The notes: generated by a model from the sequence alone, not told the origin. A DNA stretch of 40,799 nt from Planctomycetota bacterium (GCA_018970165.1 JAGWWZ010000022.1:1-40799); one strand, 5' to 3'. Shown: positions 29,655 through 38,508, numbered from the stretch's first letter. Made by a program: numbers and translations.

Positions 29655-31094
29655 ATGATCACCATTCATCCGCTTCGTTGGGGCAAGATTTACAAGTCGC
29701 TCGACACCTTTGATGTGATCCACTTCGACACCGGCGAAGCGATTGCCAAAATCGGGCAAGTCAACGGCGGCATGGTTCAGATGGATATGCGCAAGTGCGA
29801 CCAGGCCCGCAAGGCGCTTCGCTCCATACCCACCGATGAGTTGATCAGCATGTGCGAGAAGGCGGCGCACCTATTCGAGAACGAAACTCTGTCGGTCGGA
29901 GATGGAACTCAGTCGGTCGACGAATTCATCCATCAGCAATCGGCCAGCACCGGACTTCCGGAGCATATGTGTCGAAACAACATGAAGAAAAATTCGTTCG
30001 TTCTCAGCAACATGAGAAAGATCCTCGATGCGTTGACCCGCGGTTTGGATCTCGACATCTTGTCCCGCGGCTACGGTGAAGAGGGCCGTAACGTTACCGT
30101 TAGTTTCCAGTGCCAGTCTCCTGTGCTGGGCGCCGTCCTGCCGAACAATTCGCCCGGCGTGCATACTCTCTGGCTACCAGCAGTCCCTCTTCAAGTCGGT
30201 TTGGTACTCAAGCCAGGTTCTCAAGAACCGTGGACACCGTACCGCATGATCAGCGCCTTCATGGCAGCAGGGATCCCGGGCGAGGCATTCTGTTTGTACC
30301 CAGGTGGTCATGATGTAGGATCGACGATCATGGCTCGATGCGCCAAGAGCATGATCTTCGGCAGCGCTCAAACGGTTCAGCAATACTCAGGTAACCCCAA
30401 GGTTCAAGCTCACGGTCCTGGCTTCTCCAAAGTCCTGCTCGGCGATGATGTCGTGGATCAATGGGAAGACTATCTCGATCTCATGGTTGAAAGCGTCGCA
30501 AGTAATTCCGGCCGAGGATGCATCAATGCATCGGGCATTTGGGCTTCGAGGCACACGCGGGAAATCGCAGAAGCTCTCGCGGCTAGAATCGGTCCAATGG
30601 AGGCGTTACCGCCAACCGATCCGAATGCGCAGTTGGCTGCCTTCACCAACGCGCAAATGGCTACCGGCACCTGGGCGATGATTCAGCAGGATCTCAGCGA
30701 ATCGGGAGTGGAAGACATGACGGCATCCTACGGTCCACGCCTGATCGAACGAGAACGCTGCGCCTACTTGAGACCGGTGGTTGTACATGCCAATTCGCCG
30801 TCCTGTGGTGTTGCCGCTAAGGAATACATGTTCCCGTTCGCTTCCGTAGTTCAATGTCCGCAGAAGGATATGATCAAATCGATTGGGCAAACTCTGATCG
30901 GAACAGCAATCACGGGTGACGAGGCTTGGATTGATGAGTTGACCAACGCTACCAACATCGATCGACTCAACATCGGTCCGGTCCCCACCAACCGTCTCAA
31001 TTGGCTGCAACCACACGAAGGGAACCTGACGGAGTTCCTGTTCCGCTCCCGAGCCTACCAAATCGCTCCGCTGAGAGTCGCGGTTGGATCGTAA
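29655..31094 (+). CDS. Aldehyde dehydrogenase superfamily protein, possibly an acyl reductase (LuxC-like)
   Basis: ALDH fold motifs LGAVLPNNSPGVHTLWLPAVPLQVGLVLKPGSQEPWTP, FGSAQTVQQY, catalytic NSGRGCINASG (Cys codon 30519-30521). Confidence 0.8.
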   Translation: MITIHPLRWGKIYKSLDTFDVIHFDTGEAIAKIGQVNGGMVQMDMRKCDQARKALRSIPTDELISMCEKAAHLFENETLSVGDGTQSVDEFIHQQSASTGLPEHMCRNNMKKNSFVLSNMRKILDALTRGLDLDILSRGYGEEGRNVTVSFQCQSPVLGAVLPNNSPGVHTLWLPAVPLQVGLVLKPGSQEPWTPYRMISAFMAAGIPGEAFCLYPGGHDVGSTIMARCAKSMIFGSAQTVQQYSGNPKVQAHGPGFSKVLLGDDVVDQWEDYLDLMVESVASNSGRGCINASGIWASRHTREIAEALAARIGPMEALPPTDPNAQLAAFTNAQMATGTWAMIQQDLSESGVEDMTASYGPRLIERERCAYLRPVVVHANSPSCGVAAKEYMFPFASVVQCPQKDMIKSIGQTLIGTAITGDEAWIDELTNATNIDRLNIGPVPTNRLNWLQPHEGNLTEFLFRSRAYQIAPLRVAVGS

Positions 31095-31110
31095 GGCGAT
31101 TCTTCAAGTC

Positions 31111-31190
31111 CTCGGGTGGAACTGTAGCAAACATTGATGCTTGGTGCGCGGTTCAACCCGGATGCTTGCGCATCTCGGCTAACATTTGGC
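31111..31190. repeat. Copy 1 of an 80-nt intergenic direct repeat
   Basis: ctcgggtggaactgtagcaaacattgatgc...caacccggatgcttgcgcatctcggctaacatttggc; recurs at 31253-31332 with 4 mismatches. Confidence 0.9.
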
Positions 31191-31252
31191 GTTATCTCGA
31201 TCCTATCAGCCGAGTGGGCTGGTTGTCATGGATAGCCGTACGGGCGCGAGCC

Positions 31253-31332
31253 CTCGGGTGGAACTGTAGCAAACATTGATGCATGTTGCACGCTTCAACC
31301 CGGATGCTTGCGCATCTCGGCTAACATTTGGC
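31253..31332. repeat. Copy 2 of an 80-nt intergenic direct repeat
   Basis: 76/80 identical to 31111-31190 by direct comparison; offset 142 nt. Confidence 0.9.
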
Positions 31333-31429
31333 TACAATACAGCGGATCTTTACGAATTGAGCCTAGTCTGCTCTGCTGAGGTCGGAAGCGATCTGTGAGA
31401 GTTCGGATCCTATCAATTAGGAAAAATAT

Positions 31430-32788
31430 ATGCTCGATATTCTCGGGAGACCGTCATCTTCGCATTGCGATCGACGTGCACGCCGCCATTTCCTGAAGAT
31501 TGGCGGGCTTGGACTTGGAGGACTTTCGCTCCCTCAGATACTGCATGCTCAAGAGACCGCTCCTCTGGTCAAGAATCGTTCGCTGGGGCACAAGGCGGTC
31601 ATCATGATCTACTTGTCAGGCGGCCCTTCGCATCAGGACATGTACGACCTCAAGATGGATGCCCCGGTTGAAATTCGAGGAACATTTCAACCGATCCCTA
31701 CCAATGTGAACGGCATCCAGATCTGCGAGCATATGCCTAAGCTGGCACAGATGATGGACAAGGTGGCGATTATTCGCTCTCTGCATGGATGCCCTGATCA
31801 GCACGCATCGGACTTGTGCATGAGTGGCTACCCGATCGGCGCCAACGGTCGACAGGACAATCATCCGTCGCTCGGTTCCGCGGTTGCCAAGTTGCAGGGA
31901 GCGGTCGATCCGGCAGTGCCGCCGTTTGTGGGACTTTCCATCAAGACACGGCATGATCCCTACAGCAACCCCGGCTTCCCTGGCTTTCTTGGCCCCGCAT
32001 ATGCTCCGTTTCAGCCGGATGGCGAAGGGATGGCTAATATGCGTTTGGAGGGAATCAGTCTCGAACGATTTCGCGATCGGCGGGCACTCTTGCAAAGTCT
32101 CGACCAATTCCGTCGCGAAGTCGATGTGCATGAGGGGTACCGCGCCACGGACATCATGACTCAAAAGGCGTTTGATGTTCTCACATCGAGCAGACTTGTT
32201 GACGCTCTGGATCTCGAGAAAGAAGATCCCGCAGTGCGCGATCGCTACGGTCGCGGGAGCCGAGATCCCGCATTCGGCGAAGATGCCGGACCGCACTGGA
32301 TGGATCAATTCCTGACGGCTCGCCGTTTAGTCGAAGCGGGTGTTCGATGCGTGACCCTCTCGTTCGGAAGCTGGGATCGCCACCATTCGAATTTTGAGAG
32401 ACTACCGACACAACTTGCGAAGTTCGATCAAGCAATCACGGCACTAATCGAAGACCTTCATGCGCGAGGACTCGAGCAAGATGTCAGTGTGGTCGCCTGG
32501 GGTGAGTTCGGTCGCACGCCGCGGATCAATAAAGACGGCGGACGGGACCATTGGCCACAGGTATCATGCTGTCTGCTCGCAGGGGGTGGTATGCGAACCG
32601 GGCAGGTAATCGGTTCCACCAATCGACTTGGCGAAGTCCCACAGGATCGACCTGTTCACTATCAAGAGGTGTTTGCAACTTTGTACCATCGACTTGGTAT
32701 CGACGTGAGCAATGCAACTATTCCCGACTTCACCGGTCGCCCACAGTATCTCGTCGATCGTCATCTGCCGATCAAGGAATTGATTTAG
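31430..32788 (+). CDS. DUF1501 domain-containing protein with Tat-like signal
   Basis: DRRARRHFLKIGGLGLGGLSLPQILHAQ twin-arginine leader; AVIMIYLSGGPSHQDMYDLKMDAP, IRSLHGCPDQHASDLCMSGY, VVAWGEFGRTPRINKDGGRDHWPQ. Confidence 0.93.
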   Translation: MLDILGRPSSSHCDRRARRHFLKIGGLGLGGLSLPQILHAQETAPLVKNRSLGHKAVIMIYLSGGPSHQDMYDLKMDAPVEIRGTFQPIPTNVNGIQICEHMPKLAQMMDKVAIIRSLHGCPDQHASDLCMSGYPIGANGRQDNHPSLGSAVAKLQGAVDPAVPPFVGLSIKTRHDPYSNPGFPGFLGPAYAPFQPDGEGMANMRLEGISLERFRDRRALLQSLDQFRREVDVHEGYRATDIMTQKAFDVLTSSRLVDALDLEKEDPAVRDRYGRGSRDPAFGEDAGPHWMDQFLTARRLVEAGVRCVTLSFGSWDRHHSNFERLPTQLAKFDQAITALIEDLHARGLEQDVSVVAWGEFGRTPRINKDGGRDHWPQVSCCLLAGGGMRTGQVIGSTNRLGEVPQDRPVHYQEVFATLYHRLGIDVSNATIPDFTGRPQYLVDRHLPIKELI

Positions 32789-32878
32789 AGCAATCCTAAA
32801 GCCGTCAACCGCATTGGCGTTAGAGGCGGATTTTGAGGTTTTCGGATACGCTTTAAAAAGATCGTTGAGCGGCAACCA

Positions 32879-33724
32879 TCACGATGGATCGATCGGTGGC
32901 ATGGCATATGGATCTGCGAATGCACCGAAGGCTCCGAGTCCGCCATCGACTTGTAAATCGGTGGCGGTGATGAACGATGCCTCGCTACTGGATAGCCAAA
33001 GAACCGCGGCGGCGATCTCTTCCGGTTTGCCGATTCGACCGAGCGGATGACGGTTCGCAAGTTCCCGTTCGCCGCCTTGGGCTTCCAGAGATGCCCGTAC
33101 CAGCGGGGTATCGATCGCGCCGGGTGAGACGCTGACGACTCGGATTCCATCGCGAGCGTACTCAACGCCCCATTGCATGGCTTGCAAAATATTGGCCGCC
33201 TTGATTGGGCCGTAGACCGGTACGCCGCGCGTTGTGCGATGAGCCTGCCCGCTTGAAATGTTGATCACCACGCCCGATCGCTGAGCGCGCATCACTTTCA
33301 AAGCATATTTCGCCATGAATGTGTAGCCGGAGAAATTGATCGCGAGCATCCGCTGATAGTCGTCTGCCTTCAAATCTTCGACTCGCACATAGGACGACGG
33401 AGGTTGGATCGCCGCGTTGTTGACCAGGACATCCATCGCGCCGAATTTCTCGATCGCGGTCGCGACCGCGTGTTGGCAGTCCGATTCCAGCGAAACATCG
33501 GTTCGAAGAAAGTGTACGCGTTCTTCGTTGAGATCCGGATACTCGACGATGTCGGCGCATAGAACTGAAGCACCGGACGACGCGAAATAGCGGCAGATGG
33601 CAAGGCCGATTCCATTGCTCCCGCCGGTGACTAGTACCACTCGCCCTGAGTTGTCATAGCGAACCGTCCCTTGGGGTCTTTTGGAAGGCGAAGATACAGA
33701 ATTGGGAAAAGATGAATCGCTCAT
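32879..33724 (-). CDS. SDR family oxidoreductase
   Basis: VVLVTGGSNGIGLAICRYFA (TGxxxGIG), NNAA, ISSG...YGPIKAA (YxxxK-like site reads YGPIK), VSPGAIDTPLV. Confidence 0.92.
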   Translation of the reverse strand: MSDSSFPNSVSSPSKRPQGTVRYDNSGRVVLVTGGSNGIGLAICRYFASSGASVLCADIVEYPDLNEERVHFLRTDVSLESDCQHAVATAIEKFGAMDVLVNNAAIQPPSSYVRVEDLKADDYQRMLAINFSGYTFMAKYALKVMRAQRSGVVINISSGQAHRTTRGVPVYGPIKAANILQAMQWGVEYARDGIRVVSVSPGAIDTPLVRASLEAQGGERELANRHPLGRIGKPEEIAAAVLWLSSSEASFITATDLQVDGGLGAFGAFADPYAMPPIDPS

Positions 33725-33840
33725 GAACTTTAGGGAAGCCTCGTGGATTGCTTTTTAAGACGCGAGTATTGTACAGCATGCCTTTTCCAATCCGCCAGCA
33801 GTCGAAAAATGGACATGAGGTTATCTAAAACGGTTTCCCT

Positions 33841-34290
33841 TTACTGAGCCACCTTCGACTCGACCGATTCTTTGAGTTCCTTCATTGCAGCTGTGATTCG
33901 ACTTTGAATCTCGGAAACGGAGCTGTTGCTCGGACCGCTCGTCACTTGCTGGAGGTAATGCTCAATGCGTTCGTTCCAAGTGCGAAGCTCCATGAGTTCG
34001 TGTTCGATTTGATCGAAAAGCCCCCCGTTGGCATCATTGCGAAGAATGCTGAGACCTTCGAGGAGCGATTTGATTTCGGCAATATGAGCATTGTTCTCAT
34101 CAATCTCTCGGTGAAGCCCGTCGACAAAAGCGGACCTGGGAGCAATCCATTCGGATTGACAGGATCTTCCGAAGCGCAAGTCCTTCAGCCTTTGGAATGC
34201 CTCCAGGATTTGCTTGGCTCGATCCTTATCCGCCTTTTGGATCACCCCCATTTGGATGAGAAGCTGCAATTGCGATTCATCAAGTTTCAA
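33841..34290 (-). CDS. Small hypothetical coiled-coil protein
   Basis: KLDESQLQLLIQMGVIQKADKDRAKQILEAFQRLKDL...; the listed ORF start (34440) overlaps the upstream gene, so a start near TTG 34290 is more likely (uncertain). Confidence 0.55.
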   Translation of the reverse strand: MKLDESQLQLLIQMGVIQKADKDRAKQILEAFQRLKDLRFGRSCQSEWIAPRSAFVDGLHREIDENNAHIAEIKSLLEGLSILRNDANGGLFDQIEHELMELRTWNERIEHYLQQVTSGPSNSSVSEIQSRITAAMKELKESVESKVAQ

Positions 34291-34331
34291 GGTCTGTGTT
34301 GACCTGTTTTGGATGACGACGGTGCGGCTAC

Positions 34332-34682
34332 CTACAAAGCCTCTGCCTTGACGTAGATGGTCTCCGGGGCTTCGTCGTAGTACTTGAACAACGCCGGGCA
34401 CAACCAACCCTCCATCGGCGGTTCGTCTGCCCGATACCAATTGCCGCCGAATTCCTCTCGAAGCCGGGTCAGCTTCCGCTGGTACCCTGGAAACGGGCCA
34501 GCCGAGAAGATCATGCGAAATCCTTGGTGGGCGTTGGGGATATCCGACACCAAATCGTCGATCATCTCGGGAATCCCCGATACGAACGGCTCTTGGACCA
34601 AGTTGACGGCAGCGTCATCGAAGACCCACATCTTTCGATCCTCAAGCCAATACGGAGCGATTGCAAATAGTGAATTAGTCAT
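34332..34682 (-). CDS. DUF6717-like small protein
   Basis: MTNSLFAIAPYWLEDRKMWVFDDAAVNLVQEPFVSGIPEMIDDLVSDIPNAHQGFRMIFSAGPFPGYQRKLTRLREEFGGNWY. The ORF extension upstream of 34682 comes from the adjacent inverted repeat. Confidence 0.7.
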   Translation of the reverse strand: MTNSLFAIAPYWLEDRKMWVFDDAAVNLVQEPFVSGIPEMIDDLVSDIPNAHQGFRMIFSAGPFPGYQRKLTRLREEFGGNWYRADEPPMEGWLCPALFKYYDEAPETIYVKAEAL

Positions 34683-34703
34683 TGGTTTGCCTATGTTTTT
34701 CAT

Positions 34704-34783
34704 AACCCGACGCGTGAGCGAGGGACGCACGAGGGAAGGTCTCAAAAGTGTCGCAACTTCATCCCTCACTTACGTTTCGGGTT
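34704..34783. repeat. Imperfect inverted repeat with 21-bp arms (AACCCGACGCGTGAGCGAGGG / CCCTCACTTACGTTTCGGGTT)
   Basis: Arms at 34704-34724 and 34763-34783 pair at 17 of 21 positions; lies between two cassette genes. Confidence 0.75.
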
Positions 34784-34835
34784 GAGATGGGATCGGAACG
34801 CGGCACGACAATAGGAGGCGAGCACAGGAAGGTGG

Positions 34836-35297
34836 TCAGAAATCTCCGTCACTCTCATGATCGGATTCGAAATTCTCCGAACTGGCGAAGGAAACCATCT
34901 CTCGACGAAACTCAGCGACCGCGAGATTCAGGACGGTGATGCATCGCAGGAAGACATCATGGACCGATTGGATCGGGGAGGCGAACATCTCCACCGAGGC
35001 CCATACGTTGTCATTGACGATGCAGACCTTCGCAACCTTGACCGACTTGTTCACTTTGCAGCAAACCATCGCGACGGCCTCTCGCTCTTCGTCGCTATCG
35101 ATCGACCAGAAGTTGGGCAATGAGATGCGAATGAATTCCTCATCGCTGCTATCGGCCGGGATGAACAGCGTCTTCCCCTCCGACTTGAAGACCAGATCGC
35201 CGTCTTCATCGATCTTTGGTAGGTAACCTTCCTCCTTAAGCAACTGCTCGAAGTAGGCGATCTTGAAGGAAGGATTAGGATTGGTATCTTTCGTCAT
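34836..35297 (-). CDS. YbjN-like domain protein
   Basis: YFEQLLKEEGYLPKIDEDGDLVFKSEGKTLFIPADSSDEEFIRISLPNFW...KVCIVNDNVWASVEMFA; GAGG at 35308-35311 upstream of ATG. Confidence 0.65.
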   Translation of the reverse strand: MTKDTNPNPSFKIAYFEQLLKEEGYLPKIDEDGDLVFKSEGKTLFIPADSSDEEFIRISLPNFWSIDSDEEREAVAMVCCKVNKSVKVAKVCIVNDNVWASVEMFASPIQSVHDVFLRCITVLNLAVAEFRREMVSFASSENFESDHESDGDF

Positions 35298-35392
35298 TTT
35301 GAGTGATCCTCGGGTTGAAAAAGGGTAAGTAACGAACGGGATTTGGGTTTGTACGGAAGCAAGCGAAACTATTTCGGCTAATTTTTAGTCTG

Positions 35393-36025
35393 CTACTCCA
35401 TCTGCTTGCGTTCTTCAGGGGTGAACTCGTTGCGGATGGTTTCGCCCGACGATGCTTGTTCGCGCATGCGAACGAGCTTGTAGGCCATCGCATCGTGGGC
35501 GAAATGGGCCTTGCCTGCGGCATGCATTACGGCTTCATTGAGATTCAGACCGATACGACCCGCTTCGGCAAACGACTCGGGATTGGCTGCCAAGAACGTA
35601 AACTGCCACTGGTATTGGGTTTTCTGATGCTCAATCATCTCTCGCACCTTGGCGTGGGTGAACTCATGACTCGAGTTCTCCTGGCCATCGGTACAGATCA
35701 CGAACACCACCAAACCTGGGCGTTGCGGCTCGGGCATCGCGGCCAAGCGTGCTCCGGTATCCTTGATCGCCTTGCCCACTGCGTCGAGCAACGCCGTCGA
35801 ACCTCGCGGCGCCAAACAATACCCAGGCCAATCCGATGCCAAGATCCCTTGGTGAACGACCTCGTACTCGGAGTCGAACTGAACCAAGGTCACTCGGCAC
35901 TCGCCAGGCTGTTTAGCCTGTGCGGCCACTAAGGAATTGATCCCACCCTCAGCATCGGTCCGCATCGATGCCATCGACCCGCTGCGGTCGATCACCAGTG
36001 TTACATCCGTCAAATCATTTCTCAT
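35393..36025 (-). CDS. von Willebrand factor type A (VWA) domain protein
   Basis: MIDAS-like VTLVIDRSGSMASM, VTLVQFDSEYE, GSTALLDAVGKAI, VFVICTDGQENSS. Start ATG 36025 is preceded by GGAG (36035-36038) at a 9-nt spacing. Confidence 0.85.
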   Translation of the reverse strand: MRNDLTDVTLVIDRSGSMASMRTDAEGGINSLVAAQAKQPGECRVTLVQFDSEYEVVHQGILASDWPGYCLAPRGSTALLDAVGKAIKDTGARLAAMPEPQRPGLVVFVICTDGQENSSHEFTHAKVREMIEHQKTQYQWQFTFLAANPESFAEAGRIGLNLNEAVMHAAGKAHFAHDAMAYKLVRMREQASSGETIRNEFTPEERKQME

Positions 36026-36129
36026 GAGTCTCTTCTCCATTTCTGAATAGTTGTCTGCAAAGCTATGGTACACAGTGTTTACTAATCTTCGTCTCCCAAC
36101 CACGAATCACCCTCCCGCAATCGAGGGAC

Positions 36130-37260
36130 CTATCTGCGGTGCAGGGATGCGAGGGTCTTGGTCGTCGATTGATCTCCGATCATGAAGTCTTTCCAGTCTC
36201 CGAACTTGTCGCATGTCCCCTCGAGATCGTATTCCCGTGACACCAAATCCCCGATGAAGGCCTGAACCTGTCGCTGCCCCAACGGCTGGAGGTGATGGGT
36301 CGCCACCTCGGATGCGAAATTCAGCAGTTCGTAGACTCGACACTTGGCTGGTAATGTGCGCTGACGCTTTTGGCTCAGGGAGTCCGGGTTGGCCAGCCCA
36401 TAGATCTCGCCGAAATCGCCGACCGTCTGACGAAACGATCGCAAGATATCCGGTTTGGATCCGAGCAACGACGCACCATCGGAGCCAAACATCTTGAACG
36501 CGACTTGTCCTGTGTTGTGCGACTTGACCAGCAGGCGAAACAGTGTTTGGGCTTCGTTCATCGATGCCCAACTGTTGGAAGCCGACTCGAAGCGTTGACG
36601 CAGCGCGGCAAATCCCTCTTCGTTATTGAATCCTTCGAGCGCTCGCTCGATCGCGAACTCTCCCCGATTCTTCCCTCTCCCCAGGCTCAGTTCGCTGCGA
36701 AATGCTGGCGAATACCCAACCGCACCATTGGCACACATGAGCCTCAACAGGGACAGGTAAATCGCCGGCTTGCCGAAACCATCGATCGGCGTATCGAGCA
36801 GGTAACGATTCTCGAACCCGTCCCCAGCGATTTTGAACTCGGCGGCGTTGCGGATCAGGTGCCGACTGGTGACCACTCCATGGGAGTAAGTGACTTGTTC
36901 AGCGTCATGCTGCTCGAGCAGTTGACTCAAAGACTCGTGGGACACGATTGACATCCCGGGATTGCTGACGCCTAGAAGCTTTTCAGTTCCCTTCCAGTCA
37001 CGCTCGATACACCAACGTACTTCGTCATTGCTAGAGACCTTCGAGATCCGTTCGAACACTTCGACCGGTGAGAACCATGCGAAGAAATTCTCTGTGAAGC
37101 CGAAGCGACGATGGAGCGATTGCCAGAAGCGTTTTGTTGCTTCCACGGGTCGCCCCTGCACGGTCACTCTGCGGGGCATTTTGGAATTTTTACCATCGGG
37201 CTCCGCTGTGACTTGAATCTCATTGATTTTGCAAAAACCATACTCAAACGATAATTTCAT
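36130..37260 (-). CDS. DUF932-like (phage/plasmid-associated) protein
   Basis: SRHLIRNAAEFKIAGDGFENRYLLDTPIDGFGKPAIYLSLLRLMCANGAVGYSPAFRSELSLGR; AGGAG at 37268-37272, 7 nt upstream of ATG 37260. Confidence 0.7.
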   Translation of the reverse strand: MKLSFEYGFCKINEIQVTAEPDGKNSKMPRRVTVQGRPVEATKRFWQSLHRRFGFTENFFAWFSPVEVFERISKVSSNDEVRWCIERDWKGTEKLLGVSNPGMSIVSHESLSQLLEQHDAEQVTYSHGVVTSRHLIRNAAEFKIAGDGFENRYLLDTPIDGFGKPAIYLSLLRLMCANGAVGYSPAFRSELSLGRGKNRGEFAIERALEGFNNEEGFAALRQRFESASNSWASMNEAQTLFRLLVKSHNTGQVAFKMFGSDGASLLGSKPDILRSFRQTVGDFGEIYGLANPDSLSQKRQRTLPAKCRVYELLNFASEVATHHLQPLGQRQVQAFIGDLVSREYDLEGTCDKFGDWKDFMIGDQSTTKTLASLHRR

Positions 37261-37359
37261 TCCCAAACTCCTAAGAAAACCAACCTACCCAAAAAATTCG
37301 TTTTCGCTCCGAACGGAAGCCTTCGGAGAGTTGCCTTGCGGCAATGCTGTATCGATGAA

Positions 37360-38508
37360 TTACTCTTCCTGCGTGGCTCTGATCGCCGACGTAGAAAGTA
37401 TGCTGTCCCGTCGCGATCGCCTGGGTTTGCCCAGAAACTTCGGCAACGCGACTTCGATATTCGCCAACGCATGCACGGTCCGCTGGCTGATGGAGACCAA
37501 TCCTTCGTGGGCGACGAGGGATCGCCATTGGCGGTCGCTCCATACGAACTGTGCTGCAGCGGTTGCGGTGCGCGTCATCGGCCAGCGAGTGTCCTGGCAC
37601 TGAACTACTTGTTTGAACGAGTAATCGCTGTGCTTGCGAAAGACTCGGCCGGCCATTTGAATCGTGGATGAGCATCCGCTCGGGCGGACGAATACGGTCT
37701 GAATCGACGGTTCATCCATCCCTTCGACGAGGACTTGAGCATTGATCAACACACGCACGTCATCTTGGGCGAACGCTTGCAACTGACCCTCGCGATCGCT
37801 GCTCCCGGTCACCAATTCGACTTTCACGCCAGCGTTGCGGAGTTGCTCCTCCGCCTTTCGGCATTGCTCGATCGTATGAAAGTACATGACGCTTTTTCCC
37901 CAGCGATCCTGGTCGCGGAGATAGGCGTTGGCAACCTCCTCCGGACGAAAACTCGGGAGGGTGTAATGGTGGTACTTGGACAGGTAGCCATCTTGAATCA
38001 GTTGGTGGATCCCGGCATCCCGAATGACTTTATCGAAGCAGAGTTTCAATCGATCGGCCCGGAAGGGGGTCGCCGAGAGTCCAAGGATAAACTTGGGTTT
38101 GATCAGGCCGTGGATCGCCATCATGGAGTTGCAGCAGTCGTGCTGCGCCTCATCGACGATCAGCATATCGAGTTCGGTGGTCGGGTTTTTTTCAAACATG
38201 GATAAGGTGACAAGATCAACTCCGAGCTTCTTCATTTCGTTTTCACGGCGAGTTTGTGCGAGTAAATTTCGCCGCATCGCAACCCAACCGATCCGCAATC
38301 GCTGGGCCTGTTGCAATCCTCGCCCGACCAGCAGTCCCATCACTGTTTTCCCGCTGCCGGTAGGGCTGTAGATCAGCACCGACCTGGCTCCTTGGGAAAA
38401 CTCCTTCCACGTTCGAAGAACGATTCGTCGCTGATAGTCCCGAGGCTCCACATGGGTTTCGTGGAGAAAGGAATCCAAGAGACGCTCCCGTTGTGAATCG
38501 TCGATCAT
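37360..38508 (-). CDS. SF2 DEAD/DEAH-type helicase
   Basis: Q-like PRDYQRR, Walker A SPTGSGKT, DEAQH box, GLSATPFRAD motif III-like, QMAGRVFRK motif VI; GGAG at 38516-38519, 7 nt upstream of ATG 38508. Confidence 0.92.
   Translation of the reverse strand: MIDDSQRERLLDSFLHETHVEPRDYQRRIVLRTWKEFSQGARSVLIYSPTGSGKTVMGLLVGRGLQQAQRLRIGWVAMRRNLLAQTRRENEMKKLGVDLVTLSMFEKNPTTELDMLIVDEAQHDCCNSMMAIHGLIKPKFILGLSATPFRADRLKLCFDKVIRDAGIHQLIQDGYLSKYHHYTLPSFRPEEVANAYLRDQDRWGKSVMYFHTIEQCRKAEEQLRNAGVKVELVTGSSDREGQLQAFAQDDVRVLINAQVLVEGMDEPSIQTVFVRPSGCSSTIQMAGRVFRKHSDYSFKQVVQCQDTRWPMTRTATAAAQFVWSDRQWRSLVAHEGLVSISQRTVHALANIEVALPKFLGKPRRSRRDSILSTSAIRATQEE

Noticed and set aside
28304-29665. 453-aa minus-strand ORF opposite the ANL gene
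   Set aside because: It lies almost entirely antisense to a CDS with a clear ANL P-loop and shows no recognisable motifs; treated as a composition-driven shadow ORF, though its length is notable.
27522-31094. Calling the three genes true luxD, luxE and luxC
   Set aside because: Sizes and folds fit, but the key LuxD nucleophile context and the LuxE C-terminal Cys are not seen, so no lux symbols were assigned.
31095-31429. Two 80-nt repeats considered as a CRISPR or IS end pair
   Set aside because: Only two direct copies, no transposase ORF between them, no terminal inverted repeats and repeats too long for CRISPR.
31616-32308. 230-aa minus-strand ORF opposite DUF1501
   Set aside because: Antisense to a confidently identified DUF1501 gene.
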